In this document: positions 37,478 to 46,693 of the stretch, piece by piece
How the letters are laid out: every line of letters begins with the position of its first letter
How positions within the stretch are numbered: position 1 is the stretch's first letter
Source of the DNA: Bacteroides sp.
GTDB taxonomy: Bacteria > Bacteroidota > Bacteroidia > Bacteroidales > Bacteroidaceae
Length of the DNA: 64,000 bases
Reading direction: 5' to 3'
NCBI GenBank assembly: GCA_021202275.1
Contig: JAJQDI010000009.1
Location: 124,001-188,000 of the forward strand
Position numbers and translations under genes: made by a program
Notes under the pieces: model-generated
Seen by the model: only the letters and a program-made list of their open reading frames with translations
What the model was told of the DNA's origin: nothing
Databases searched by the model: none

Positions 37478-37648
37478 CTATTTCTTCTTCTTTTTCGATC
37501 CCGGTTTGGAAACAAAATCTTCCAGTTCGGCCTCACTCATGCTATGGGCCACTTTACGGATCTCTTCACTGCTGGTATCACTTTCTCCTCGTTTGTAGGC
37601 CAGAGCAGCCCCCATCAGGCGTCTCTGTTTTTCACTTTTCGCTGGCAT
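37478..37648 (-). CDS. DUF3008 family small protein
   Basis: A 56-residue gene: MPAKSEKQRRLMGAALAYKRG, then ESDTSSEEIRKVAHSMS and EAELEDFVSKPGSKKKKK. This matches the short, basic, helical DUF3008 proteins, which are commonly annotated as stress-related and have unknown function. The stop TAG is at 37478-37480, and the reading frame is fully open. It converges with the porin-like gene. Confidence 0.85.
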   Translation of the reverse strand: MPAKSEKQRRLMGAALAYKRGESDTSSEEIRKVAHSMSEAELEDFVSKPGSKKKKK

Positions 37649-37778
37649 ATGGGTTACACATTTAAGTTATTAAATCGTTTTATTTCTCACTCTATCTGTT
37701 AACAATCTGCCTCAGGCAAAGTTCCCTAATATTCCATAAAGCATGTTGCAGAGTCTCCCGGCCCTTCCCTGTAACCCA

Positions 37779-38642
37779 TTAGTTGAACAGATGCTCAAAG
37801 GTATTTCCCTGGCTGATATCCCCTGTCTGGTATCCCTGATAGAACCAATCGTGCCTTTCCTGAGAAGTTCCATGCGTAAAGGAATCCGGCACGCTGTATC
37901 CCTGTGCCTGCTCCTGCAAACGATCGTCTCCAATAGCAGAAGCCGCGTTCAGCGCGTCCGCTATATCTCTTTCATCAATGTTGCGAAACATGGTCTGTGT
38001 ATGTCTGGCCCAGACACCGGCATAAAAATCGGCCTGTAACTCCAGTCCCACAGACAAACGATTGGCGGAAGCCTGATCGGTGCGTGCGCGCATGGAGTTC
38101 ACCTGATCCAGCGTCCCCAATAGCTTCTGTACGTGATGGCCCACCTCATGGGCTATGACATACGCGTATGCGAATTCTCCTCCGGCATGAAGTTGATTGG
38201 CCATCTGATCGAAAAAGGAAAGATCCAGATAGATCTTCTCATCTTCCGAACAATAAAAAGGGCCTGTAGCACTTTGCGCGGTACCGCAGGCAGAGGTGGT
38301 ATATCCATCGAAAAGTACGAGAACAGGTTTCCGATAGGTACGTCCTATCCCATGGAATATATCCGTCCAGACATCTTCCGTATCTACCAGCACCACAGAG
38401 ACAAAACGGGCCAGAGAGTCCTGTTCGGCACCCGGCGTATACGATTGGACAGACCCACCGGATACACCCGGTCCGCCTCCTTCCAGAAGACCTAACAACT
38501 GCAACGGATTACCACCTAAAAGCCAGAACAGCACCACCACAATGAGGGTACCTCCACATCCCAGACCACTTACAGGAAGACCACCTCCCTGTCCGCGACG
38601 ATCTTCTACATTCGCACTCCCTCTTCTTCCCTGCCATTGCAT
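37779..38642 (-). CDS. YpfJ-like neutral zinc metallopeptidase
   Basis: A 287-residue membrane-anchored metallopeptidase. It begins MQWQGRRGSANVEDRRGQ, followed by a membrane helix (GCGGTLIVVVLFWLLGG) and the peptidase domain: VLFDGYTTSACGTAQSATGPFYCSEDEKIYLDLSFFDQM, the zinc-binding HEVGHHVQ (two His plus catalytic Glu) and ELQADFYAGVW supplying the third ligand. Its C-terminal DALNAASAIGDDRLQ and HDWFYQGYQTGD blocks are family-specific. The role of YpfJ peptidases is not established; the active site faces the periplasm. Confidence 0.92.
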   Translation of the reverse strand: MQWQGRRGSANVEDRRGQGGGLPVSGLGCGGTLIVVVLFWLLGGNPLQLLGLLEGGGPGVSGGSVQSYTPGAEQDSLARFVSVVLVDTEDVWTDIFHGIGRTYRKPVLVLFDGYTTSACGTAQSATGPFYCSEDEKIYLDLSFFDQMANQLHAGGEFAYAYVIAHEVGHHVQKLLGTLDQVNSMRARTDQASANRLSVGLELQADFYAGVWARHTQTMFRNIDERDIADALNAASAIGDDRLQEQAQGYSVPDSFTHGTSQERHDWFYQGYQTGDISQGNTFEHLFN

Positions 38643-39223
38643 ATCAATAAACGTTACATCAATTTAATCCAGAACAGATGAACGGATAGAAAAGTTTATC
38701 CCGGACAGAAAGACGCGCAGACAGTCATTCCGCCTGTTTCGTAGCAAACAGATCAGCGCCTCACGGATATGTATGGGTATCTCTACGCAAATCCCTTATT
38801 CATTCGCAGATCCCTTTTCTCCCTTCCCGGTTATGGGCCACATTCAATACTTGTTCCCTGATTTCCCGGATCTATTGTCTTTTTTTATCTTTGCAGCAAA
38901 GATGGATCTTAGTCTCATTCGGGTAAACGTAATCCCGTGTCTGGTTTTCACAGGAAGACGGTCCGGAAAAAGTTCCGGATGAATGGGAGCGTAGCCTTTC
39001 ACCTGCATTTCATGAAAATCAGAAGATGCATAATTTGATCCGGATCTTTGTGAAATTGTAACCTGGCAATGATCCATAGGAACTATGACAAAAGATCTGA
39101 AAGAAAAAAAGAGACGTAATAAATCGATTTTATTCCGTTGGAAAGGAGGAGTAGGATCCAAAGAAAAAAATTGCATATTTATCTGTGCCATTTCTTATTT
39201 TTAATTCAACATAAACTGAAAGT
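38643..39223. other. 581-bp intergenic region; orphan promoter, no gene recognised
   Basis: A perfect -7 element (TATCTTTG, 38886-38893) is followed 11 bp later by an ATG opening a frame of only 22 codons (ending TGA near 38980). No coding sequence of recognisable family follows until 39224. It could be a relic promoter or the start of a small RNA. Confidence 0.45.
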
Positions 39224-39836
39224 ATGATGAAAACAAAGAGTATGTTAGTCAGCGCCCTTGTATGTATCGGAATGATAGCAGCCTGTGGCGGAACAACAAA
39301 CAGATCCCAAGCCGGAGATCCTGAGGATAGTCGTAGTGAAGATGGTAAAAAAATCGGCAAGCTGGAAATTACAGTCGATTACAAGCGCCAGGATGGAAGA
39401 GGAAGCAACCAATATGCTGTCTGGGTGGAAGACGCTGTGGGTAACTTAGTTAAAACGCTGTATGTAACTCAATTCACCGCCGACGGAGGCTATAAAAAAA
39501 CGTCCGGATTGTACACCTCTGTGGGTCACCAAAGCCCATGCTCCTTCATTAAGTAAAGAACAAATAGATGCTTTCTCTGGTGCTACTCCGCAGACCGGAC
39601 TACAGGTGTATACCTGGGACGGTACCGATCAGGCAGGCAAAGAGGTAGAGCCCGGATCCTACACATTTGTTGTAGAGGCAACCTATCTGGGTAGCCACAT
39701 TGTCCTGTTCAAAGGAGAGTTTGATACCGATAACAAAGAGATCACCATCGCCCCGGAACCGGAGTTTAATTCCGGGGAATCTCAGAATCGCGACATGATA
39801 CAAGAGGTAACCGCACGTTATCTACCTGCCTCATAA
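39224..39836 (+). pseudogene. DUF2271 lipoprotein, frameshifted in an A7 run
   Basis: The N-terminus is a lipoprotein signal (MLVSALVCIGMIAAC) followed by GKLEITVDYKRQDGRGSNQYAVWVEDAVGNLVKTLYVTQFTADGGYKK. This is DUF2271, a periplasmic immunoglobulin-like domain found in flavin and haem reductase loci. At 39494-39500 an A7 run shifts the frame. With one A fewer the protein continues through LSKEQIDAFSGATPQTGLQVYTWDGTDQAGKEVEPGSYTFVVEA to the stop at 39836, giving about 203 residues. No DUF4198 or FMN-transfer partner is adjacent, as in some DUF2271 loci. Confidence 0.8.
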
Positions 39837-39900
39837 AGGGTTTTCCTCCCCGAAAACCCTTTTACAGGACTGTTCTTTCCTCCGGACAGTCCTTTTTTTA
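39837..39900 (+). terminator. Two tandem intrinsic terminators
   Basis: First hairpin AAAGGGTTTTC / GAAAACCCTTTT with a short loop and a T4 tail; second AGGACTGT / ACAGTCCT (39867-39894) followed by T7. They end the DUF2271 transcript strongly. Confidence 0.85.
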
Positions 39901-40216
39901 TACTAAAAATGTTTTACACCTCCATTTCATCTTCCCCCCTCCTCTTCTGTCATTGATTTACTTTTTTACAACAAACAGGTTTCTATGTCCTTGTGCCGCT
40001 ACCAGCCACATATCACTTCGTTCCGGGAAGTCTGTTTTTTACAACTTTTTTCTACATAATTCTCCTTTATCTACAGAAACAAATATGTACATATTTCAAT
40101 AAAAATAAACATTAACATATCTTAAAACAAATGTACTGCAAAATAAATTTAGTACATTTATATATACACTATATAATTATTTGTTATATTGTAAGCCCAA
40201 TTTCTAAACTATTATT
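39901..40216. other. 316-bp very AT-rich region upstream of DUF5655 gene
   Basis: No gene is visible. The last 130 bp are strikingly A/T-rich with TATAATTATTTG-like words that may serve as promoter for the DUF5655 gene. Confidence 0.4.
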
Positions 40217-41137
40217 ATGGCACTTTACAAATCAGGCAAACAACTACTCGTTCCCATCAAAGAAAAGCCTTTCAAACTGGAAAAGGAGATACAGGAGCTA
40301 TTTGAAAAACACATTTCCACCATTATGGATATTGAGTTTGTTAAATCCGAGTTTACGATCAAGAACAAACGGATCGATACCTTGTGTTTCGATCCACGGT
40401 CCAAAGCTTTTATTATTATTGAATACAAAAGAGACCGGAACGCGAGTGTAGTGGACCAGGGATTCACTTACCTGAGTCTGATGCTCCAATACAAATCGGA
40501 TTTCATACTGGAATACAACGAAAATATGCAGAAACACCTCCGGCGCGACGATGTAGACTGGTCGCAGTCGCAGGTTGTGTTTGTATCGACCAGTTTCACG
40601 GACAACCAGCGCGAAGCGGCCAACTTCAAAGATCTGGCTATCGAATTGTGGGAAGTGAAGCGTTACGAAAACGACATCGTTTCTATCCGTCCCATCCGGA
40701 AAAGCAAATCGGCAGAGAGTATCAAGCCGGTGACGGAACGCAACAAAGAGCTGAAACAGGTCACAGACGAGATCCGGATCTATACCGAAGAGGAACACCT
40801 GCATGGCAAACCCGTTCAGATGGCCCAACTTTATACCAGGTTCCGTGCCGCGATTCTCAATCTGTCCGATGATATAGAAGTAGATCCGAAAAAATTCTAC
40901 ATCGCTTTCAAAAAGGACAAGAACATCTGCGACATAGGGATCAAGATGAAATCCATCAATATCTATATAAACCTTCGTATGGGTTGCCTCGACGACCCAA
41001 AGAACCTGGCAAAAGACGTAGCCCGGAAAGGACATTAGGGAAACGGAGATTATATGGTAAAAGTTACCAATGACCACGATCTGGAATATATCATGAGCCT
41101 GATCAAACAAGCGATATCAGGCTGTTCATCGGTCTGA
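40217..41137 (+). pseudogene. DUF5655 / NucS-like nuclease-fold protein, in-frame TAG near the C-terminus
   Basis: A 306-codon protein. The N-terminal 130 residues have a restriction-endonuclease-like core: KSEFTIKNKRIDTLCFDPRSKAFIIIEYKRDRNASVVDQGFTYLSLML, where D, E and K (IDTL...IIEYK) form a PD-(D/E)xK active site. The C-terminal domain (YTRFRAAILNLSDDIEVDPKKFYIAFKKDKNICDIGIKMKSINIYINL) is DUF5655. The frame stops at TAG 41036-41038 after ARKGH. The following codons GNGDYMVKVTNDHDLEYIMSLIKQA are the usual family end, which begins GHWGNGDY, so TGG to TAG (G to A) is likely. Without the tail, 33 residues are lost. Confidence 0.85.
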
Positions 41138-41297
41138 ATACTGTTCTTATTGCTTTTATTCACAAGTCTATATGCCCCAGATGGCACTTCCCTGAAAGCA
41201 CAATTTTTCTTCTTTTACAAACCATTTCCCCACACAGGATGCGGAAAACCAGATATCCCATCCGGAAACGTTCCCCTTACTATCTGGCAACCGGAGG

Positions 41298-42146
41298 TTA
41301 TCGCCCGCGATCCGGTTGCGGCATTTCTCTGGCTTCCGTCAACTTCCCGGGACTACAGCCATATTTCTGTTTGAAACACCGGGAAAAATGAGCCTGTGTC
41401 TCAAAACCAAATTCCCAATACACAGCAGAGGGTTTGAGGCACTCTTCCCTCATCTTCCGGTAGGCCGCGGAAAGCCGTTTGTCCATCAGCCACTTGGCCG
41501 GAGTGGTACCAAACACCTGCAGGAACTCCCGGCGAAACGTAGAAAGGCTACGCCCCGAATACTCCGCGAATTTGCACAAAGGGGCGTTGAACATATAATT
41601 CTGTTCCATATACTCTCTGAGATCTTTCTGAGGATACGCTCCGAAACGCAGGACAAAGGAAGAGAGCTCTTTGTCTGTCAGTGTCAGGATATGGATCGCT
41701 TCCTGTACCTTCATCCACATCCATCGCTGTCCGGGCAGACACCGATGGCGGATGCTCTACACCACCGGAGAAAAGAGAAGTTCGAGCAACTTCCGGTTTT
41801 CCAGCTTCCTGAGTATCACCGGTGAATATTCCGCTACCGAAGGACACAGGTTGTATTGCAAATAACTCTTTACGTCTTTGTCGGTGATATTGAAACAGAT
41901 CATCCGGAACAGTCCGCCCGCAGAAGGATAGGTACGTATGCGGGAAAAATCGCCCTTCCCTGCAAACATATATTCACCTGCCCGGGAAGCGACCTGAACC
42001 TGTGAAGTCTGCATGGTGATCCGACCTTCCAGGATATACATCAGCTTGTGACACGGTTCGTGGATCTCTTTAAACGTAGGACGGTTGTAACAGATATAAT
42101 AGATGGGACTATCCGCGCTGTAGGCTTCTGCGATTCTCTTTTTCAT
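41298..42146 (-). pseudogene. AraC-family regulator facing an MFS pump, in-frame TAG about codon 130
   Basis: An AraC regulator of about 283 codons. A cupin sensor with CHKLMYILEGRITMQ opens the protein. The two helix-turn-helix motifs are LCKFAEYSGRSLSTFRREFLQVFGTTPAKWLMDKRL and YWEFGFETQAHFSRCFKQKYGCSPGKL, with a Pro/Arg tail. TAG at 41757-41759 separates LLFSPVV from SIRHRCLPGQRWMW and would be CAG (Gln) if one C-to-T change is reversed. Start at 42146 (MKKRIAEAY); 42155 is also possible. A promoter TATCTTTG (minus, 42176-42183) precedes it and faces the MFS promoter. Confidence 0.85.
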
Positions 42147-42175
42147 CCTATACATTCTTTTCTGACTTTCACAGA

Positions 42176-42183
42176 CAAAGATA
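42176..42183 (-). promoter_or_regulatory. -7 element TATCTTTG of the AraC gene
   Basis: Minus-strand TATCTTTG 29 bp ahead of the start codon, 40 bp from the divergent MFS promoter element; the intervening 50 bp should contain the regulator's operator. Confidence 0.6.
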
Positions 42184-42223
42184 ATTGATCTTCCGGGATA
42201 AACAGCCTGATCTACCTATACAT

Positions 42224-42231
42224 TAACTTTG
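42224..42231 (+). promoter_or_regulatory. -7 element TAACTTTG of the MFS gene
   Basis: TAACTTTG 30 bp upstream of the ATG at 42262, matching the consensus and sharing the regulator region with the divergent AraC promoter. Confidence 0.6.
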
Positions 42232-42261
42232 CTCCCCGGAAAAACAGCAGAAAAAAACTCC

Positions 42262-43473
42262 ATGGATCAGACAACACCTATCGAAACGTCTCCGGCCCCT
42301 GTCCGGGAAAAACTCATTACCTCGGCCTATATATGGTCTTTTCTGAGCAGTTTTCTTATGTTCTTTGCTTTTTACCTGTTGCTGCCGGTATTGCCCATGT
42401 ACCTTGCCGATCAGTTCCATGCCGGGAAATCACTGGTAGGCATCATTCTCTCTTCGTATACCATCACTGCGCTGCTGATACGCCCCTTCGCGGGTTACCT
42501 GGTAGACAGTCTGCCCCGGAAACTACTGCTTGTCATTTGCTATACGGTGTTTGTTGCCTTTTTCGGAGGTTACATGCTGGCCGCTACCGTGCTCTGTTTC
42601 TCTGTACTGCGGGCACTTCACGGGATGGCGTTCGGACTGGTCACGATCTCCAACTCGACCGTGGCAGTAGATGTCATACCCTCTTCCCGGCGCAACGAAG
42701 GGATCGGATATTACGCGCTCTCCACCAACATAGCTATGGCCATCGGGCCTATGGGAGCACTGTATCTGTACGACCTGTTCGGGAATTACCAATACATCTT
42801 CCTTACCTCTTTCCTGACCAGTGTGGCAGGTATATGTTGTGTACTGATGATCCGCACTCCCAGACGCCAGCCGGTGAAACGGGAAGCTCTCTCTTTCGAC
42901 CGCTTCTTTCTGGTAAAGGGCCTGCCCTGTGCGTGGCTGCTGACCCTGTTGTCGTTCAGCTACGGCATACTCACCACCTATGTCGCTATCTATGGCACGG
43001 AAGAGGTGGGATTGGGAAGCGGTACCGGCTTTTTCTTTATCATCATGGCCCTCGGACTGGTACTTTCACGCCTGACAGCTGCTCCGTTGATGAACCGGGG
43101 CCAACTCACCAAAGCAGTATGGATAGGGATCCTGATCATGCTGGGAAGCTACACGATGTTCATCTTCCTGAAAACAGCTCTGTTTTTCTATCTTTCGGCA
43201 TTGCTCCTGGGCATTGCCTATGGTTACGTATGTCCGGCCTTCCAGGCCATGTTTATCAATCTGGCACACCACAACCAGCGGGGAACAGCCAATTCGACTT
43301 ACTATATCTCCTGGGATCTGGGCATCGGAGTAGGAGTACTGGTAGGCGGGCAGATCGCGGATATAGCCAACTATACCGCCTCCTATATAGCCGGACTGAT
43401 CTTAGTAGTCATCGGTCTGGCAGGGTTCCGGATGTATGTAGCTTCGTACTATCAGCGCAACAAATTAAGATGA
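42262..43473 (+). CDS. Major-facilitator drug efflux transporter (12 helices)
   Basis: A 403-residue MFS antiporter with 12 helices. Motif A is visible between helices 2 and 3 (GYLVDSLPRKLLLVICY, the G-x-L-x-D pattern), and helix 5 carries the RNEGIGYYALSTNIAMAIGPMGALYLYD block typical of sugar-efflux/YfcJ-like DHA1 members. It expels drugs or metabolites using the proton gradient. I chose the ATG at 42262 after a -7 element; a TTG start at 42229 is less likely. It is divergent from, and probably regulated by, the AraC protein. Confidence 0.9.
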   Translation: MDQTTPIETSPAPVREKLITSAYIWSFLSSFLMFFAFYLLLPVLPMYLADQFHAGKSLVGIILSSYTITALLIRPFAGYLVDSLPRKLLLVICYTVFVAFFGGYMLAATVLCFSVLRALHGMAFGLVTISNSTVAVDVIPSSRRNEGIGYYALSTNIAMAIGPMGALYLYDLFGNYQYIFLTSFLTSVAGICCVLMIRTPRRQPVKREALSFDRFFLVKGLPCAWLLTLLSFSYGILTTYVAIYGTEEVGLGSGTGFFFIIMALGLVLSRLTAAPLMNRGQLTKAVWIGILIMLGSYTMFIFLKTALFFYLSALLLGIAYGYVCPAFQAMFINLAHHNQRGTANSTYYISWDLGIGVGVLVGGQIADIANYTASYIAGLILVVIGLAGFRMYVASYYQRNKLR

Positions 43474-43661
43474 TAAACGGAAAACCATCTTTTCAGGAGA
43501 TCATACTCCATCATGCGGATACCAAAAAATACATTGCAGCGATAGACAGATGCTTCCTTTCAGCGATCTGTTCACAAAGGAAGGACACGGAAAGCCACAG
43601 ACAGATCCATGATTTGACCATCCATCACATTCTCTCCGTTCAGGCAAATCGCAGTCGTTGA
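43470..43661 (+). CDS. Small ORF overlapping the MFS stop codon
   Basis: A 63-codon frame beginning MINGKPSFQEIILHHADTKK, then YIAAIDRCFLSAICSQRK, opens at an ATGA overlap with the transporter stop codon, which suggests translational coupling. The composition is plausible for a small soluble protein (three His pairs, two Cys) but I recognise no family. It may be a spurious frame. Confidence 0.3.
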   Translation: MINGKPSFQEIILHHADTKKYIAAIDRCFLSAICSQRKDTESHRQIHDLTIHHILSVQANRSR

Positions 43662-43789
43662 CTCTTCCGGCTATCGGATGTGTATGGATGTATTTGCTTT
43701 GCCTGTTATAGTATACCCCATTAGAAAAAGCCCTTTCACGAAGTCAGAATAGGTTCCGGAGCATCCTCGAATGACCTGCATTTTGCCAA

Positions 43790-43925
43790 CTCATTGGCCA
43801 GGCATTGGCAAAGTTTTGCCACCTTGCTGGCAAGATATTGCCACCCTGCTGGCAAAGTGTTGCCAACGCACTGGCAACATCTTGCCAATCTATTGGCAAA
43901 ACAGTGGCAACTCGCTGACCAAAAA
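43790..43925. repeat. 22-bp tandem palindromic array TGGCAA-N4-TTGCCA-N6
   Basis: About five consecutive 22-bp units, each TGGCAA, 4 variable bases, TTGCCA, 6 variable bases (for example TGGCAAGATATTGCCA and TGGCAACATCTTGCCA), preceded by a half unit. Each unit is an inverted repeat and successive half-sites are 10-12 bp apart, about one DNA helix turn. The spacers differ in every unit, so it is not a simple copy-number repeat. Both strands stay open for about 60-95 codons, a consequence of the repeat. The region 43662-44045 contains no other gene. Confidence 0.8.
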
Positions 43926-44045
43926 TGTGTCAAAAACACCATTCTATCTTATTTACAGATAGCCTGTTCAGAAGTAGTCTGTTTACGATCTCTTCACACA
44001 AATTGCACAGGTGAGAACCACCTTGTCACAAATCTCTTTGTCATC

Positions 44046-44804
44046 CTACCGCATCCACGTATCCACTTTCTTTATCCATAGTTCAGCCATCCGTTGGTGA
44101 GCGGCGGCCGTAGGATGCACCCCGTCCCAGAGCCAGTATGTGACCGGAACAGAAGGATACAAGACCCCGGACAACTCCTCATACATTTCATGATAAGGCA
44201 GGAATATAGCCTGATAATCCCCGGCGATCTTCTCTGTGATCTCCGCGCAAAGCCGGATCAGCTCATCGTACCTGGCAGCCTCCTCCTTGTTGTCTCTGCG
44301 TACACTTCCTGCCGCGAAAGGGGCTCCGATCACCAATTTCACCTCCGGGAACCGCGCGCGTGTACGATCCAGCAATTCCCTGTACAGCCGCTCCCACTCC
44401 CGGGGGTCGAACGCTCTTTCCGGATCGTTGATGGCATACTCCACATCATTCACTCCCACCAATACAGAGAGAATGTCCGGAGACAGATCCATCACATCTT
44501 CCTGCCAGCGCGCGGCCAGATCGGCCAGCGTATGGCCACTGATGCCACGGTTGTAGAACTGATAATCGCGTTCGGGGCGGGAGCCCATGTAGTAGGCAGC
44601 ACAAAGATACATGTATCCGCTGCCAAACAGATGATTCTGATCCCAGTGATCGCGCCGGGCAGCAGGCAATGCCCCACCGCCACCCCAGTTGCCATCGGTG
44701 ATGGAATCGCCGATATACAAGACACGCAACCCGGGCTCTACAGGTGACTGAGCAAACAGGTGACACATACAGATCAGACAACATCCAAGTGCAATTTTTT
44801 TCAT
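44046..44804 (-). CDS. SGNH/GDSL-family hydrolase, secreted
   Basis: A 252-residue secreted esterase. Signal peptide LGCCLICMCHLFAQS; block I GDSITDG with the catalytic Ser (about residue 35), block II Gly in YNRGISGHT, block III GVNDVEY with Asn, and block V DGVHPTAAAHQ with the catalytic Asp and His. The enzyme removes acyl or acetyl groups from carbohydrate or lipid. I chose the ATG at 44804 because it gives a proper signal peptide; a longer frame begins at 44861. It follows a barrel protein gene on the same strand with a 98-bp gap. Confidence 0.9.
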   Translation of the reverse strand: MKKIALGCCLICMCHLFAQSPVEPGLRVLYIGDSITDGNWGGGGALPAARRDHWDQNHLFGSGYMYLCAAYYMGSRPERDYQFYNRGISGHTLADLAARWQEDVMDLSPDILSVLVGVNDVEYAINDPERAFDPREWERLYRELLDRTRARFPEVKLVIGAPFAAGSVRRDNKEEAARYDELIRLCAEITEKIAGDYQAIFLPYHEMYEELSGVLYPSVPVTYWLWDGVHPTAAAHQRMAELWIKKVDTWMR

Positions 44805-44902
44805 CTTTTTCGTTGGTTTTCCGGATCTGCAAATGTATAAAAAGAAAGACAAAAAAGCCACTCCCCGCCCTGATATTTATCCGGGACATCTGTCGTTCAG
44901 GC

Positions 44903-45943
44903 TCAGAACAGACTGTAAGAGAAACCGACATTGAAATACCCGTTCAGATCTTTTCTGCCCGTCAGTATTTTATGTTTGGAACTCCGGTTGGCAGGTTGCA
45001 GATCAGTGCCGAACGTATACACCAATCCCGCCTTACAGGTCAGGATAATATGCTTGAACAGATAATATTCGTACATGATCCCGCTTTTCAGTTCGTTCTT
45101 CTGGAACAGGTAGGTTTTATCCACCCCCTCCGGATAGACATAATACTGGCTTACTTCAAACTCCGAGCCCAGCGACAGCCGGCTGGTAGTGCCAAACGTT
45201 TTGCGGAAATAGAGGAACTGCGGCAACACCGTGGAAAAGGAAAGGGTCGGGGTAAACTGATGGTCCATGGTAAATACCGGAACTACCGGGATACGGACCG
45301 TAGGCCCGATGAATCCGGCCACGCCCACCGTCAGGGTAGTACGTTTGGTACTTTTCAGGATCATACCTGCCAGCAGAAAAGCATCTACCTGTTCCAGCCC
45401 CTTATTGGAGCCTTGTGTATGAATGGTAGCGTTGTATATCGCCGTTTTGCCCCACAATTTGGAAAAATAGGTCACATTGAGTGCTCCCTGCCAGAGATGC
45501 GAATGAAAAGCCCCTCCATGATATGACTGAGGGTATTCCGCGGACAGCATCTCTACATCTCCGAAATTTATGGCCGCGTAGTTGTAGCGCAGCGAACTGC
45601 TGAGTACCCAGTTGTGCTTCCAGTAAAACGGAATATTCAGTGCCACCATCACCCGGTTCTGAGTTTCTAATTTCCCTTTCTCATAGGGTTGTTTGTGCAG
45701 TTTCCAACGATAGTCGGCCGGTGTCAGGTAATTGTATTGTACATCCACCAGGCGTGTAGCAGGGAACCGGCTGGTGATGGCTGCCCCGGCTGCCTGTTGC
45801 ACGGGAGAGAGAGGACGTCTGCGGCTCCGCGCCGCAGAATCGGCAGGCAGTTCTCCCACTCTACCCTCCCCTGACTCCTGCGCAGACAAATTACTACACA
45901 AACAAATACCTATACACCATGCTGCTACCTGTAATGCTTTCAT
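44903..45943 (-). CDS. Outer-membrane beta-barrel protein, DUF6268-like
   Basis: A 346-residue secreted protein: signal peptide LQVAAWCIGICLCSNLSAQ, a Ser/Arg-rich linker, then a barrel with characteristic strands (TRLVDVQYNYLTPADYRW, NRVMVALNIPFYWKHNWVLSSSLRYNYAAINF, LWQGALNVTYFSKLW) ending GYFNVGFSYSLF. The ending in aromatic residues fits outer-membrane insertion. Assignment to DUF6268 is from memory of the pattern. Function unknown. It may be co-transcribed with the GDSL esterase downstream. Confidence 0.75.
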   Translation of the reverse strand: MKALQVAAWCIGICLCSNLSAQESGEGRVGELPADSAARSRRRPLSPVQQAAGAAITSRFPATRLVDVQYNYLTPADYRWKLHKQPYEKGKLETQNRVMVALNIPFYWKHNWVLSSSLRYNYAAINFGDVEMLSAEYPQSYHGGAFHSHLWQGALNVTYFSKLWGKTAIYNATIHTQGSNKGLEQVDAFLLAGMILKSTKRTTLTVGVAGFIGPTVRIPVVPVFTMDHQFTPTLSFSTVLPQFLYFRKTFGTTSRLSLGSEFEVSQYYVYPEGVDKTYLFQKNELKSGIMYEYYLFKHIILTCKAGLVYTFGTDLQPANRSSKHKILTGRKDLNGYFNVGFSYSLF

Positions 45944-46171
45944 ACATTTTCATTTCAATTATTGCGCCCGATGCTACACATTCTACGGAGTAGCGCGGCC
46001 CTGTCCAGGAGATAACAATTCCGGATGCCAACAAGTTTGTCTGTTTATTTGATAAACCGTATTTCCTTACAAAAAACAAGGTACGTTTTCTTCATTTCCC
46101 GATATCCATAAACATCCGGGGCAACAAAAACGTTATCCGGAAAGTATATACATCTGATCTGACAGAAAAAA

Positions 46172-46609
46172 ATGAAAACAACTTATACAGCAGTAGTCCG
46201 CACCATAGGCGGCAGAACAGGACATGTAAAGTCTTCCGACGGAGTATTGGATCTGGAGATACATCCTCCCCGGGAAATGGGTGGACCTGAGGGCGACTAT
46301 ACCAATCCCGAACAATTATTCGCAGCCGGGTATTCCGCCTGCTTCGGAAGCGCGCTCCACCACGTGGCACTGCTCAGGCGCATACGCATCGAACCGGATG
46401 TGACTGCCAGGGTCAGTATGTTCCGGAAGAACGAGAACGAAGGATTCCATCTGGCAGTAGAACTGGACATCAGACTTCCCGGAATGGACCGGCAACAGGC
46501 AGAGGAACTGGCCGACGCCGCGCATCAGCTATGCCCCTACTCCAATGCCATCCGCAACAATGTAGAGGTCAAACGAAAAGTGATCACAGAAACAGAAGAG
46601 AACGCATAA
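46172..46609 (+). CDS. Ohr/OsmC-family organic hydroperoxide reductase
   Basis: A 145-residue enzyme of the Ohr branch. The catalytic cysteines are Cys57 (GYSACFGSALHHVAL) and the second in LCPYSNAIRNNVEV (about residue 122), with Arg in NPEQLFAAG region and Glu contacts conserved in the family. It reduces fatty-acid hydroperoxides using lipoylated proteins or dihydrolipoamide. No OhrR regulator is adjacent. The Cys spacing and the 'VEVK' C-terminus separate it from the OsmC and YhfA branches. Confidence 0.9.
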   Translation: MKTTYTAVVRTIGGRTGHVKSSDGVLDLEIHPPREMGGPEGDYTNPEQLFAAGYSACFGSALHHVALLRRIRIEPDVTARVSMFRKNENEGFHLAVELDIRLPGMDRQQAEELADAAHQLCPYSNAIRNNVEVKRKVITETEENA

Positions 46610-46693
46610 CCCGCTTCTATGCAGACAGAGGGGGAGCTGACCGGAGCCCTCTGCTGACAAGCAGAGCAGGCATACGCAACAGCAGCCGTTCAC

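Noticed and set aside
43790..43925. CRISPR array
   Set aside because: Units are 22 bp with 4- and 6-bp spacers, palindromic, and no cas genes are in the window.
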